Shown: positions 18,010 to 26,140 of the stretch, in pieces | Layout: every line of letters begins with the position of its first letter | Numbering within the stretch: position 1 is the first letter of the stretch | Origin: Snuella lapsa | GTDB taxonomy: Bacteria > Bacteroidota > Bacteroidia > Flavobacteriales > Flavobacteriaceae | DNA: 64,000 bases | NCBI RefSeq assembly: GCF_039539345.1 | Contig: NZ_BAABCY010000078.1 | Coordinates: 1 to 64,000 of the forward strand | Direction of reading: 5' to 3' | Made by a program: the position numbers and the translations under genes | The notes under the pieces: model-generated | What the model saw: only the letters and a program-made list of their open reading frames with translations | Databases searched by the model: none | Told to the model about the DNA's origin: nothing

Positions 18010-18381
18010 ATGAAATTGAAAATTTTTATTGGAATAGTATTTATGACTTTTGCTTGTGATAACAATCATGATAGCGTTCAGTCTGAAATTAATGGAGAAT
18101 ATGTTGGAACTTTTGAACGTGATGGAAATACTTCTAATGTTACATTAGATTTTAACAATGGAATTTACTCTGGCGAGAGCGAAGTTGTAAAATTTCCTGC
18201 AATTTGTAATGGAAATTATTCTATTTCAAACAACTCAATTCAGTTTCAAAATGAGTGTATTTGGACAGCCGAATTTGATTGGACTCTGATTTTAAGTGAT
18301 GAATGGCGTTATGGTTTAAGTGGAAACACTCTGATTCTGTCCAAGACTAATGGAGGTAAGTATACGCTAACAAAACAATAA
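18010..18381 (+). CDS. small orphan lipoprotein
   Basis: 123 residues with a lipoprotein signal (FIGIVFMTFAC, Cys 16) and a beta-rich mature domain of about 100 residues (GEYVGTFERDG, GNYSISNNSIQF, GNTLILSKTNGGKYTL). The style resembles lipocalin-like or META-type small lipoproteins, but I cannot assign a family. It is A-rich in codon choice. It starts 47 bp after a truncated repeat core and is followed by a good terminator, so it looks like a self-contained cargo gene in the repeat-bounded island. Confidence 0.6.
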   Translation: MKLKIFIGIVFMTFACDNNHDSVQSEINGEYVGTFERDGNTSNVTLDFNNGIYSGESEVVKFPAICNGNYSISNNSIQFQNECIWTAEFDWTLILSDEWRYGLSGNTLILSKTNGGKYTLTKQ

Positions 18382-18441
18382 AAATGCACTACAACCATTA
18401 AATGTTGCACGAGCCCATAATTTTATTAAAATATGATATAA

Positions 18442-18470
18442 AAACGCCTTTGTAAGGGCGTTTGTTTTGT
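18442..18470 (+). terminator. Rho-independent terminator
   Basis: An AAACGCCTT/AAGGGCGTTT stem with a small loop and one bulge is followed by TTTGTTTTGTTGTT. It lies 61 bp after the lipoprotein stop at 18381. Confidence 0.6.
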
Positions 18471-18541
18471 TGTTAGCTTTACGTATTTAAGTTTTTTGAG
18501 AAAGGTGACAATGTTAAATAATGATTTGAAAAGCAGATTAA

Positions 18542-18582
18542 GTGTTTGTAGGTTTTTACATGTGTTTTATTGTGTATATTGG
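18542..18582 (+). repeat. degenerate copy of promoter-bearing repeat piece
   Basis: GTTTGTAGGTTTTTACATGT followed by TATATTGG at 18575-18582. It is a diverged relative of 701-733 and 19247-19279. The TATATTGG box is one base off TAnnTTTG and lies 57 bp upstream of the ATG at 18639. Confidence 0.4.
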
Positions 18583-18638
18583 CGTGTTTTTGTGGGGTAG
18601 ATTTAACAGTGGGTTTATTAAGTAGTTATGGTTTATTT

Positions 18639-19253
18639 ATGAAGCGAATAACGACAATATTAATATTTTTAATGAGCATCAATGTTGCCAATGCACAATT
18701 TGATGAAAATCATGCCATTTATTCCACCGGTGAATTGAATTTAGGCAATTATATTGGATTTGATCTAAACTTTAATTATATCCATAAGGAAAAATATGCT
18801 TTCAAAATTGGATATACAGGAAATATTAGAAAACCCAAATCACAACCAGAGGATTTTTCTTCTGGTTTGATTGGAGTATTGCTTTTAGGGTTAGCAAATC
18901 CTTATGACCAATTTGAAAGTTATCAATTGGGTTTAGGAAGGGTATACAATCTCAATACAAGTGGAACTATAAGGATAAACGTATCAATAGGCTTAGGATA
19001 TACAACAATAAGAGAGCCAGAAAATTGGGAATTGATTGATAAAGCTTTTTTGACGGAAAATTATACCTGGAATTATAGGAAGCACAATACTGTAAGTCTA
19101 ATAATAAATCCTAAAATTGAGTTTCCATTTACAAGGTTTTATGGGTTTACTATCTCACCTATGGTACAAATAAATAAAGATAGAACATATTTTGGAATTG
19201 GATTTGGACAAATGATGGGATTACTTAGAAAAAGAAAAACCAATCAGTTGTAG
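18639..19253 (+). CDS. exported orphan protein, possible barrel
   Basis: 204 residues with signal peptide MKRITTILIFLMSINVANAQ and alternating hydrophobic strands (GLGRVYNLN, INVSIGLGYTTI, GFTISPMVQINK, GIGFGQMMG), consistent with a small outer-membrane or beta-rich secreted protein. The open frame extends to a Met at 18570, but the signal peptide fixes the start at 18639. The last codons and stop (CAG TTG TAG) fall inside the repeat piece 19247-19279. The natural C-terminus may therefore have been replaced when the repeat joined. No family is recognised. Confidence 0.6.
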   Translation: MKRITTILIFLMSINVANAQFDENHAIYSTGELNLGNYIGFDLNFNYIHKEKYAFKIGYTGNIRKPKSQPEDFSSGLIGVLLLGLANPYDQFESYQLGLGRVYNLNTSGTIRINVSIGLGYTTIREPENWELIDKAFLTENYTWNYRKHNTVSLIINPKIEFPFTRFYGFTISPMVQINKDRTYFGIGFGQMMGLLRKRKTNQL

Positions 19254-19279
19254 GTTTTTGCGTATATTTGGTTGTGTTT
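19247..19279 (+). repeat. promoter-bearing repeat piece, second good copy
   Basis: 33 bp matching 701-733 with one difference. It runs from GTTGTAGGTTTTTGCGTATA through TATATTTG (19263-19270), which matches TAnnTTTG. It supplies the stop codon of the gene to its left and a -7-like box 79 bp upstream of the gene at 19349. Confidence 0.6.
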
Positions 19280-19348
19280 ATACACCTATTTTAGGAGAGT
19301 AAATACAATATTGCGTTTATATTTAGTTGTAGAACATTTAAGAAAACA

Positions 19349-20173
19349 ATGGTGACAAACCAATTTCTAACATTTGTGTTTCGGAAAAAGCCGATAGAAG
19401 ATAAATATGACGAAATATCAAAACAGCTCGAAATTAAACACACTGAATGGGAAAAATATTGGGAAAACTACGATATGGAATTGAATGATGCATCTGAACC
19501 TGAATTTGATGATGTGATTTCTATTAAATGGTGGAAAAGAATTGATATTAACATCCTGAAAACATTAAAAACAACATTACTGATTTTGATTTTCACTGTT
19601 GTTGGCTGTGGTTACGAACAAAAATTGAATGGAAATTATTCAACTTGTCTTAACGGACTCTATGCTGAATTGTATATTGAAAATGATTCAATGCAATCAG
19701 CAACTAGTTTGAGTTGGATTTCGAATAAAAGAAAGTTTAAAATAAAAAATGACACTCTTTATCATTTATATTTTGGAGAGTTTTCAGATTCTGTAAAAGC
19801 AAAAATAAATTACATTGATATAGATGAATTCGAACTTTATTATCCAAAAGATAGTGTAACTCATACATTTAAAAGAATAAAAAAAGAAATTGACAAAAAA
19901 GCAACATACGATGAGTTTTGGAATGGATTTTATAAGCGAAGAATAAACGTTGACTGTTTTACTGAATCTGAAAAGTATACTAAACTCAAAAACTATTTTG
20001 GTGAGGAAAATATTCTAATAGACTATGGAGGTAAATTATTTAATGAAGTGCAAATTACTCATATTCCAACCGGAACAGTAAAGTTCGGAACCAAACATAA
20101 AACACAACTGAAAAACGCAATTTTTGCTTTAGAAAAATTAAAGTTAGAAATTAAACCTTCTGATTTAAAATAA
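19349..20173 (+). CDS. orphan protein with internal lipobox/membrane segment
   Basis: 274 residues in two parts. Residues 1-70 are charged and soluble, with a Trp-rich coil-like stretch HTEWEKYWENYDMEL. Residues 71-90 (TLKTTLLILIFTVVGCGYE) look exactly like a lipoprotein signal peptide with a lipobox Cys, but lie inside the frame. The remaining 185 residues look like a secreted domain. No ATG/GTG lies just before the internal signal. It may be a type II membrane protein, or a fusion of a gene fragment to a lipoprotein gene that lost its start. A-rich codon use sets it apart from its neighbours. No family is recognised. Confidence 0.5.
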   Translation: MVTNQFLTFVFRKKPIEDKYDEISKQLEIKHTEWEKYWENYDMELNDASEPEFDDVISIKWWKRIDINILKTLKTTLLILIFTVVGCGYEQKLNGNYSTCLNGLYAELYIENDSMQSATSLSWISNKRKFKIKNDTLYHLYFGEFSDSVKAKINYIDIDEFELYYPKDSVTHTFKRIKKEIDKKATYDEFWNGFYKRRINVDCFTESEKYTKLKNYFGEENILIDYGGKLFNEVQITHIPTGTVKFGTKHKTQLKNAIFALEKLKLEIKPSDLK

Positions 20174-20181
20174 AAAACGTT

Positions 20182-20196
20182 GTGTAATGGTTACAC
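20182..20196. other. short hairpin after the orphan gene
   Basis: GTGTAA-TGG-TTACAC, a perfect 6-bp stem 9 bp after the stop at 20173, with no T-tract. It could be a processing or recombination structure; it does not fit the integron attC core GTTRRRY. Confidence 0.35.
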
Positions 20197-20236
20197 CCGT
20201 GTATAGCACATTGCAATTTGCTATTTTCGTTTTATA

Positions 20237-20684
20237 GATGAAAATACCTCCCCCTCATTGCTTCGGGGTCAAACAAGATTTTCATCCTTATGCCAACCCT
20301 GCTACCTTGATTTTTAAGGTTTTTATAGATAGACCGCTTGTTTGAGATTCTCCGTTTCACTGCGTTGCGCTCTGGAGGACAAGGGATCTTGGAGTTAAAG
20401 GTTAAAAGCGAAAAGTTAAAAGTTGATGCACGTTATTGGTTGTAGGTTGTTGGGATGTTAAGGGTGGTATCTTAGCCTCTTACTTTTTCCCATTGCCGAA
20501 CCCTTCGTCTGGGCTCAGGATGGGTAACAAAAAGGTCTAGGCTTACGATAAAAATCTAAAAAATGCTACGGTATCCCCACCCACAGATGAAAATATCTCC
20601 CCTCATAGCTTTGGGGGCAAACAAGATTTTCATCCTTATGCCAACTCTGCTACCTTGATTTTTAAGATTTGTATCGGTAGGCCA
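20237..20684 (+). repeat. composite repeat: truncated core, spacer, core
   Basis: 20237-20334 is the right part of a core that starts abruptly at GATGAAAATACCTCC. 20335-20477 is the spacer. 20478-20684 is a full core. 20237-20282 repeats 17917-17962 with one mismatch over 46 bp, so the three-gene island between them is bounded by direct repeats. No gene is present in 20174-20910. Confidence 0.8.
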
Positions 20685-20910
20685 CTATACTTGGTAAGTT
20701 ATTATAAATACAGAACAAAAAGTACTATATTTGAGAGAAAACACTTAAACTTATTTATGCTCGCTTACTAGTTACCACTTATTTGAGGAAAAATGAAAAT
20801 AGGGATAATATAAACAATCTGTATTTTAGTTTCAATAGACATTCTAGTTCAGGAAACTGAAATGAATTCACAAGATTTGAAACATGCGGAACAATTACAA
20901 GAATAATGCA

Positions 20911-21480
20911 ATGAAGAAAATTTTATTCTTTTTCGTTTTGGTATTGATCGTTAGTTGTGCTGAAAGAAAGAGTATGGCAGCAGAAAAAGTAGCAGCATAT
21001 TACAAAGGTTTTAAAAAAGGAGATTATAAGCTGATAAGCGCAGTTATATCTGATACGCTTACAATTATCGAAGGCGATTACACTATGGTATTCACGCCCG
21101 AAACCTTCTACAGGCAATTTAAATGGGATTCTGTGTTTAAGCCTGTTTATAAATTAGTTTCATTGGAAAATAGGGATGAACATATTGTTGCGACGGTCTC
21201 GGTAAAATCTTTAAAATTTGAATTTTTGAAAAATAATCCATTGACTTGTATACATAAATTTAGTTTTAAATCGGGGAAAATAGTTAAGATAAAGAACCAG
21301 GAATGTATTGATGCGAATTGGGAAATATGGCAGAAGAAAAGGGATTCTCTAGTAGCCTGGATTAAGTTAAATCATCCAGAACTGGATGGGTTTGTTCATG
21401 ATTTAAGTACTAAAGGTGCTATAGATTATTTAACCGCAATTGAATTGTATAAAAAGCAACAAGGTAATCGCGTGGAATAA
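20911..21480 (+). CDS. hypothetical lipoprotein, possibly NTF2-like
   Basis: 189 residues with a lipoprotein signal (MKKILFFFVLVLIVSC). The mature domain has an opening helix AAEKVAAYYKGFKKGDYKLI and repeated strands (YKLVSLENR, IVATVSVKSLKF, CIHKFSFKSGKIVKI), reminiscent of NTF2/SnoaL-fold lipoproteins. This is a fold guess only. The frame opens at 20884, but the signal peptide places the start at 20911. It lies just right of the second repeat block. Confidence 0.6.
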   Translation: MKKILFFFVLVLIVSCAERKSMAAEKVAAYYKGFKKGDYKLISAVISDTLTIIEGDYTMVFTPETFYRQFKWDSVFKPVYKLVSLENRDEHIVATVSVKSLKFEFLKNNPLTCIHKFSFKSGKIVKIKNQECIDANWEIWQKKRDSLVAWIKLNHPELDGFVHDLSTKGAIDYLTAIELYKKQQGNRVE

Positions 21481-21600
21481 ATAACTGTGACTCATAAAAG
21501 CAACCATTGCATAAGACCTTAATACTATAGAAACAAAGTGGTAATGCACTTGGAGAATATTTTACTATTATTGTTAGCTATAAAGCGTAATCATTTTAAT

Positions 21601-22395
21601 ATGAAGTTAATAATTAGAATTGGTTTTATAGTGGTATTAATTTTTAACTGTGTATTGACCAATGCGCAAACAAAAATAATTGCACATCGTGGTTTTTCCG
21701 GCATTGCTCCAGAAAACACACTTGTTGCTTTTAAAAAGGCCATTGAATGTAAGGCCGATTACTTTGAGTTGGATGTTCATAAAACCAAGAACGATTCAAT
21801 TGTTGTTATCCACGATTCGACTGTTGATAGAACGTGTTCCAATGGAGCAAAAGGTGAAATTGCTCAAATGAATTATAGTGAACTGGCGTATATTAATGTT
21901 GGGTATCCTAAGAAATTTGGTTATAAATATGAACATGAAAAGATTCCAACCTTAAGGGAAGCTCTTGCATTGGCCAAGGGGAAAATTAAGGTGTGTATTG
22001 AGATTAAGGATTATGGGATAGAGCAAAAGGTAATTGATGTTGTAAATGATCTTGGGATGAAAGATGAAGTAATATTATTTTCTTTTTATTACCCTGTATT
22101 GGCCAAGATAAGGCAGCTGGACAAGGATATTCCTATACTTTTTCTGATAAATAAAGCGGATAAAATGACCATAGATTATGCAAAGATTATTGACTCGAAT
22201 GCTATTGGAGTTGGTTATGAAACCACTGTTACTGAAGCGTATCTCAATTTTGCTCATATGCACGGGATAGAGGTGTGGAAGTGGACAGTTAATGAAAAGG
22301 ATGAGATGAAACAGTTAATTGATTTGGGATTGGATGGGTTAATCACTGATTTTCCGGATAAAGCATTAAAAAAAATGAAGCGGCACAAAAAATAG
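21601..22395 (+). CDS. glycerophosphodiester phosphodiesterase
   Basis: 264-residue exported enzyme that splits glycerophosphodiesters to glycerol-3-phosphate and an alcohol. After a signal peptide (FIVVLIFNCVLTNAQ) come the GDPD signatures AHRGFSGIAPENTL (H29, R30), FELDVHKTKND (E56, D58), HDSTVDRTCSNGA (H71) and, near the end, KWTVNEKDEM and GLDGLITDFPD. The length is normal for the single-domain periplasmic family. An upstream in-frame Met at 21538 would hide the signal peptide, so 21601 is preferred. It is monocistronic. Confidence 0.9.
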   Translation: MKLIIRIGFIVVLIFNCVLTNAQTKIIAHRGFSGIAPENTLVAFKKAIECKADYFELDVHKTKNDSIVVIHDSTVDRTCSNGAKGEIAQMNYSELAYINVGYPKKFGYKYEHEKIPTLREALALAKGKIKVCIEIKDYGIEQKVIDVVNDLGMKDEVILFSFYYPVLAKIRQLDKDIPILFLINKADKMTIDYAKIIDSNAIGVGYETTVTEAYLNFAHMHGIEVWKWTVNEKDEMKQLIDLGLDGLITDFPDKALKKMKRHKK

Positions 22396-22565
22396 CACAG
22401 TTATAATAAATAAGTGTTTTTAAGTGATTGCAACCTATTAGAAACGAATTGTATAATTAAATTTTGGTTTTTAATATTGGAAGAAAAAGAATTAAAAATA
22501 GGTTATGTCAAAGAACGTTTGTTTCTTGATAATTTTAGGAAAGTAATGGGATAATGTTTAAATAA

Positions 22566-23987
22566 ATGAGAATACTTCTAACAGGTGCTACAGGGTATAT
22601 AGGTAAGCGGATGCTCCCTTTGTTGGTGAATAAGGGCTACCATGTGGTATGTTGTGTTAGGGATAGTTCTAGATTTAATCCGCCGCAGTCGTTACGCAAA
22701 AGTATTACGGTTATTGAGGTGGATATGTTAGATGCGCCTTCCTTGACGAAGATTCCAGACGATATTGATGTTGCTTATTACTTGATTCATTCCATGGCGT
22801 CGTCAAACGACTATAGGTCATTAGAACATGTGTCGGCTGTAAATTTTCGCGAAAGGTTATCGCAAACAGCGGTTAAACAGGTTATTTATTTGAGTGGTAT
22901 TGTTAACGAATCGAATTTATCCAAGCATTTGCTGTCCAGGAAAACTGTTGAAGAGGAACTTGAAAAGGGAGCTTATAGTTTGACTTGCCTGAGGGCAGGG
23001 ATTATTATTGGTTCTGGAAGTGCATCTTTTGAAATTATGAGGGATCTGGTAGAAAAGCTACCGGTTATGATCGCTCCTAAATGGTTGCAGACCAGGTGCC
23101 AACCCATAGGGATTGCCGATGTGCAGCGGTTTTTAATTGCTGTTATTCAGGATAAAAGAACCTATGGTCAAAACTTTGATATTGGTTGTAATGACGTGCT
23201 TTCGTATAAGGACATGCTGCTCGAACTGGCTGCAATTAGGCATTTAAAGCGTAGCATATATATTGTGCCAGTCATGACCCCAAGGTTGTCGTCTTATTGG
23301 CTTTATTTTGTAACATCAACATCGTATAAACTGGCCAGATCGCTCGTAGATAGTATGAAAGTAGAGGTGGTATGCCGAAATGCTACAATTAATAAAATAC
23401 TTAATATAAATCCGATATCGTATCGCCAGGCTCTTCTTAATGCGTTCGATAAAATTGAGAATAATGAGATTGCCTCCAGCTGGAAAGACTCCTATTCCAG
23501 TAGTGGTTTGCAAATAAATATCTCCGAATTTATTAAGGTGCCCACTTTTGGTTGTTTTAAGGATCAAAGAAAAAGAACTTTTAATGATCGTGAATCGACT
23601 ATTGAAAAAATATGGGCTTTGGGAGGCGAAACGGGTTGGTATTACGGAAATGCACTTTGGCGGTTTAGAGGGTTTTTAGATAAATTGTTTGGAGGTGTAG
23701 GGCTGAGGAGAGGGCGTACTAACCAACATGCAATTTCGGTAGGGGATGCGCTGGATTTTTGGCGGGTTATTTATGCCGATAAACAAGAGGGTAGGCTATT
23801 GCTATTTGCGGAAATGAAATTGCCTGGTGAAGCATGGCTTGAATTTAAGATAGTGCATAACGAATTAATTCAGACAGCGACCTTTAGGCCGTTAGGGTTG
23901 GCTGGAAGATTGTATTGGTATGCCGTGTATCCGTTCCATGGTTTGATATTTAGAGGGCTGATTAATAAACTAAGCACCTTAATTTAA
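22566..23987 (+). CDS. NAD(P)-binding SDR with C-terminal DUF2867
   Basis: 473 residues. The N-terminal atypical short-chain dehydrogenase domain (1-about 290) begins MRILLTGATGYIGKRMLP (Rossmann motif GATGYIG) and includes YLIHSM and YLSGIV. The C-terminal DUF2867 domain (about 325-470) includes ALGGETGWYYGNALWRFRG, GRTNQHAISVGDALDFWRV and FRPLGLAGRLYWY. This NmrA/YbjT-like fusion is common in Bacteroidota. The substrate is unknown; DUF2867 belongs to a lipid-binding-like fold group. It stands alone between a GDPD and an acyltransferase gene. Confidence 0.88.
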   Translation: MRILLTGATGYIGKRMLPLLVNKGYHVVCCVRDSSRFNPPQSLRKSITVIEVDMLDAPSLTKIPDDIDVAYYLIHSMASSNDYRSLEHVSAVNFRERLSQTAVKQVIYLSGIVNESNLSKHLLSRKTVEEELEKGAYSLTCLRAGIIIGSGSASFEIMRDLVEKLPVMIAPKWLQTRCQPIGIADVQRFLIAVIQDKRTYGQNFDIGCNDVLSYKDMLLELAAIRHLKRSIYIVPVMTPRLSSYWLYFVTSTSYKLARSLVDSMKVEVVCRNATINKILNINPISYRQALLNAFDKIENNEIASSWKDSYSSSGLQINISEFIKVPTFGCFKDQRKRTFNDRESTIEKIWALGGETGWYYGNALWRFRGFLDKLFGGVGLRRGRTNQHAISVGDALDFWRVIYADKQEGRLLLFAEMKLPGEAWLEFKIVHNELIQTATFRPLGLAGRLYWYAVYPFHGLIFRGLINKLSTLI

Positions 23988-24000
23988 TCAAAAAGAATTC

Positions 24001-24180
24001 TTCAGCGCTCAGCGTCGGGGTTTCCGTTGAAATTGTCATTCGTTTTAACGGGAATCTAAATACAGAATTTCCGTTTTTGGCCTCGTGAGGTCAAAATGAA
24101 ACGAGCGAAACCTGTACTTAGCATCTCTACAAGCTCGATACAGGCTCTGTCGAAGTATACCCCTATGGCTCTGCCTCGGG
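24001..24180. repeat. intergenic repeat mosaic
   Basis: Gap sequence containing TTTTAACGGGAATCTAAATA and a segment CTACAAGCTCGATACAGGCT CTGTCGAAGT ATAC, of the kind scattered between flavobacterial genes. No gene or clear terminator is present. No second copy is in the window, so the repeat call rests on recognition only. Confidence 0.35.
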
Positions 24181-24216
24181 GGTAGTTTGTTTCAAGAAAT
24201 TCTTTATTTTTATACA

Positions 24217-24822
24217 ATGATTAATTTAAATGATTACTTGTCGAATATCCCATTTTATGAATATATTGGAAGGTATGGTGTTCCATGGGAAATAACAACC
24301 AGATTGAAAGATATTGTTATGGAAATTATACCAAAGTTGGAAGCGGATTTTGAAGTTAAAAATGGGGTGGCAATACATCGGTCGGCCAAGGTGGAAAGAG
24401 GTGTTACGTTCAAGGGGCCTGTTATCGTCATGGATAACTGTCACATTGGAGCTCATGCCTATTTTAGGGAAGGCGTAATTTTAGGAGCTTCTGTTAAGAT
24501 TGGTCCCTCATCGGAAATTAAAAGTAGTTTAATATGTTCAAAATCGGCTATTGCACATTTAAACTATATTGGGAATAGTATGGTTGGTAGCTATGTGAAT
24601 TTTGAAGCAGGTTCTATTGCAGCAAATCATTATAACGAGCGAGAGGACAAACAAATTAAACTGATGCTTGAAGGCAATATAATAGAAACTGGGGTTCGCA
24701 AATTTGGATCGTTGGTTGGGGATGGCTCAAAAATAGGAGCTAATGCGGTTTTGTCTCCTGGAACGGTCTTAAAAAAAGGAACAGTGGTAAGGAGGCTGGA
24801 ACTTATTGAGCAATGTAAATAA
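24217..24822 (+). CDS. left-handed beta-helix (hexapeptide) transferase
   Basis: 201-residue protein with the hexapeptide-repeat pattern (GVTFKGPVIVMDNCHIGAHA, GVILGASVKIGPSSEI, GDGSKIGANAVLSPGTVL). It is related to sugar-nucleotide acyl/nucleotidyl-transferase C-terminal domains such as GlmU. The N-terminal 50 residues are helical, and no nucleotidyltransferase domain is present. It probably binds an acyl-CoA or sugar nucleotide; the substrate is unknown. The start at 24217 (MINLNDYL) is preferred to 24187. It is followed after 17 bp by a SnoaL-like gene. Confidence 0.8.
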   Translation: MINLNDYLSNIPFYEYIGRYGVPWEITTRLKDIVMEIIPKLEADFEVKNGVAIHRSAKVERGVTFKGPVIVMDNCHIGAHAYFREGVILGASVKIGPSSEIKSSLICSKSAIAHLNYIGNSMVGSYVNFEAGSIAANHYNEREDKQIKLMLEGNIIETGVRKFGSLVGDGSKIGANAVLSPGTVLKKGTVVRRLELIEQCK

Positions 24823-24839
24823 TTAAATAAATTAGGCAA

Positions 24840-25199
24840 ATGAAAAGTAAGCAACTAGTGGAAGAATGGTTTGATAAATGGCGTTCGGGTGATTTTATTA
24901 TGTTGCCAGTTTCAGAAAATTTTAAGCATACCAGCCCTTTTGGAGTCATTGAAGGTAAAACTGCATATCTTGATTTGGTTAAAGAAAATAAAGATAAGTT
25001 TTTGGGTTATACTTTTGAAATCCACGATGGTATTTATGGTGTTAATAAGGCATGTGTACGGTATACAGCGAGACAAGGGCATGAGTTTAGCCTTGATGTT
25101 AGTGAGTGGTATTATATAAATAACGACCTTATTGAAGCCATTGTTTCTTACTACCATATAGGGGACATACGTGAGGAACGTAAGCTTAAAGGTTCTTAA
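24840..25199 (+). CDS. SnoaL/NTF2-like protein
   Basis: 119 residues with the classic NTF2-fold opening (VEEWFDKWRSGDF), an FKHTSPFGVIEGKTAYLDLV segment and closing strands CVRYTARQGHEF and EAIVSYYHIGD. Small proteins of this fold are isomerases, hydratases or ligand binders. No catalytic residue set can be assigned. It is co-oriented with, and 17 bp downstream of, the hexapeptide transferase, so it is probably co-transcribed. Confidence 0.75.
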   Translation: MKSKQLVEEWFDKWRSGDFIMLPVSENFKHTSPFGVIEGKTAYLDLVKENKDKFLGYTFEIHDGIYGVNKACVRYTARQGHEFSLDVSEWYYINNDLIEAIVSYYHIGDIREERKLKGS

Positions 25200-25327
25200 G
25201 ATATCGATATTTGATATGGGGTTGTTGCGAACGAAGCAATTGTTTTAGTGAAATTAAATCGGTAAAGTTCTTTAAATCTGAGCAACTCTTGCGTTTCTAT
25301 AAAAAAGTGTGCAACGAAGTGTTTACT

Positions 25328-26089
25328 TTATTCTAGCATTGCTACTACTCTTGCCGGTGCTGCCGATGCTCCCACAATTTTAAGTGGGAAGACGGCTATT
25401 TTAAAGCCCGTTAATGGGAGTGCGTCCAGATTGACAAGTTGTTCCATATGGCAGTATTCTTTGTTCCTGCCCACTAAGTGTGCTTCCCAAAATAATTCGG
25501 AATTACCTGTTTCCTTGGCCTTTTTTAGCATATAGGGGAGTGGAAGGTCCCAGCCCCAGGCATCGATACCCATCACCTTAATGCCTTGGTCGATAAGCCA
25601 TTCGGTGGCCTCTGCACTCATACCTGTACCTGTTTTGTGGAAGTCTTTGGTTCCGTTAAACTTATCCCTTCCTGTTTTAATGAGTACGATCATACCAGGC
25701 CGTATGCTTAGTTTGTTTGTTTCCAAAAATTTAATGATGTCCGATACTGTAATTGGGTCGAAATCTGCTTTGTGGGTCATGTCTATCACGATACCATCAC
25801 CAAAACACCAGTCCAATGGCACCTCGTCAATGGTTTTTGCCTTTTTCCCGTTACAAGTTGGGGCATAGTGCCAAGGGGCATCGATATGTGTGGTAGCATG
25901 AACGCCCATTTTTTGAATGGTATCATCTGCCCAGCCTACAAAACCTTCGGGAAACAATTTAAAAGGCAAGCCTAATGCACGTATTAACCACTTTGCTTTG
26001 TGGTGGGGCTTGTGCTTTATTTTCACTTTCATAAACCAAGGGTCGGTTTTGTTATATTGGATGGGTTTTGATAAATCGATAATCTGCAT
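25328..26089 (-). CDS. cyclase-family metal hydrolase (kynurenine formamidase fold)
   Basis: 253 residues of the PF04199 cyclase family, which includes bacterial kynurenine formamidase. The metal-binding motif is GVHATTHIDAPWHY (HxTHxDxPxH form). Later come VIDMTHKAD, GMIVLIKTG and MGIDAWGWDLP. The C-terminal PLTGFKIAVFPLKIVGASAAPARVVA is typical. There is no signal peptide. It is the last gene of a leftward unit after SMP-30 and DUF3500 genes (51-bp gap). A ring-opening amidase or lactonase role fits. Kynurenine formamidase is possible given the kyn operon 26 kb away, but its immediate partners suggest a different substrate. Confidence 0.85.
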   Translation of the reverse strand: MQIIDLSKPIQYNKTDPWFMKVKIKHKPHHKAKWLIRALGLPFKLFPEGFVGWADDTIQKMGVHATTHIDAPWHYAPTCNGKKAKTIDEVPLDWCFGDGIVIDMTHKADFDPITVSDIIKFLETNKLSIRPGMIVLIKTGRDKFNGTKDFHKTGTGMSAEATEWLIDQGIKVMGIDAWGWDLPLPYMLKKAKETGNSELFWEAHLVGRNKEYCHMEQLVNLDALPLTGFKIAVFPLKIVGASAAPARVVAMLE

Positions 26090-26140
26090 TGGTAAATTGT
26101 TATAGGGTTAAAGGCTAGTGAATGTTTTTTTGATTATACA

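Noticed and set aside
18010..20235. Integron cassette array
   Set aside because: The hairpins after the orphan genes do not show the attC core GTTRRRY with a matching RYYYAAC, and no integron integrase is present.
17485..20684. Composite transposon or insertion sequence
   Set aside because: No transposase, no terminal inverted repeats and no short target duplication; the 46-bp direct repeats are part of the repeat core itself.
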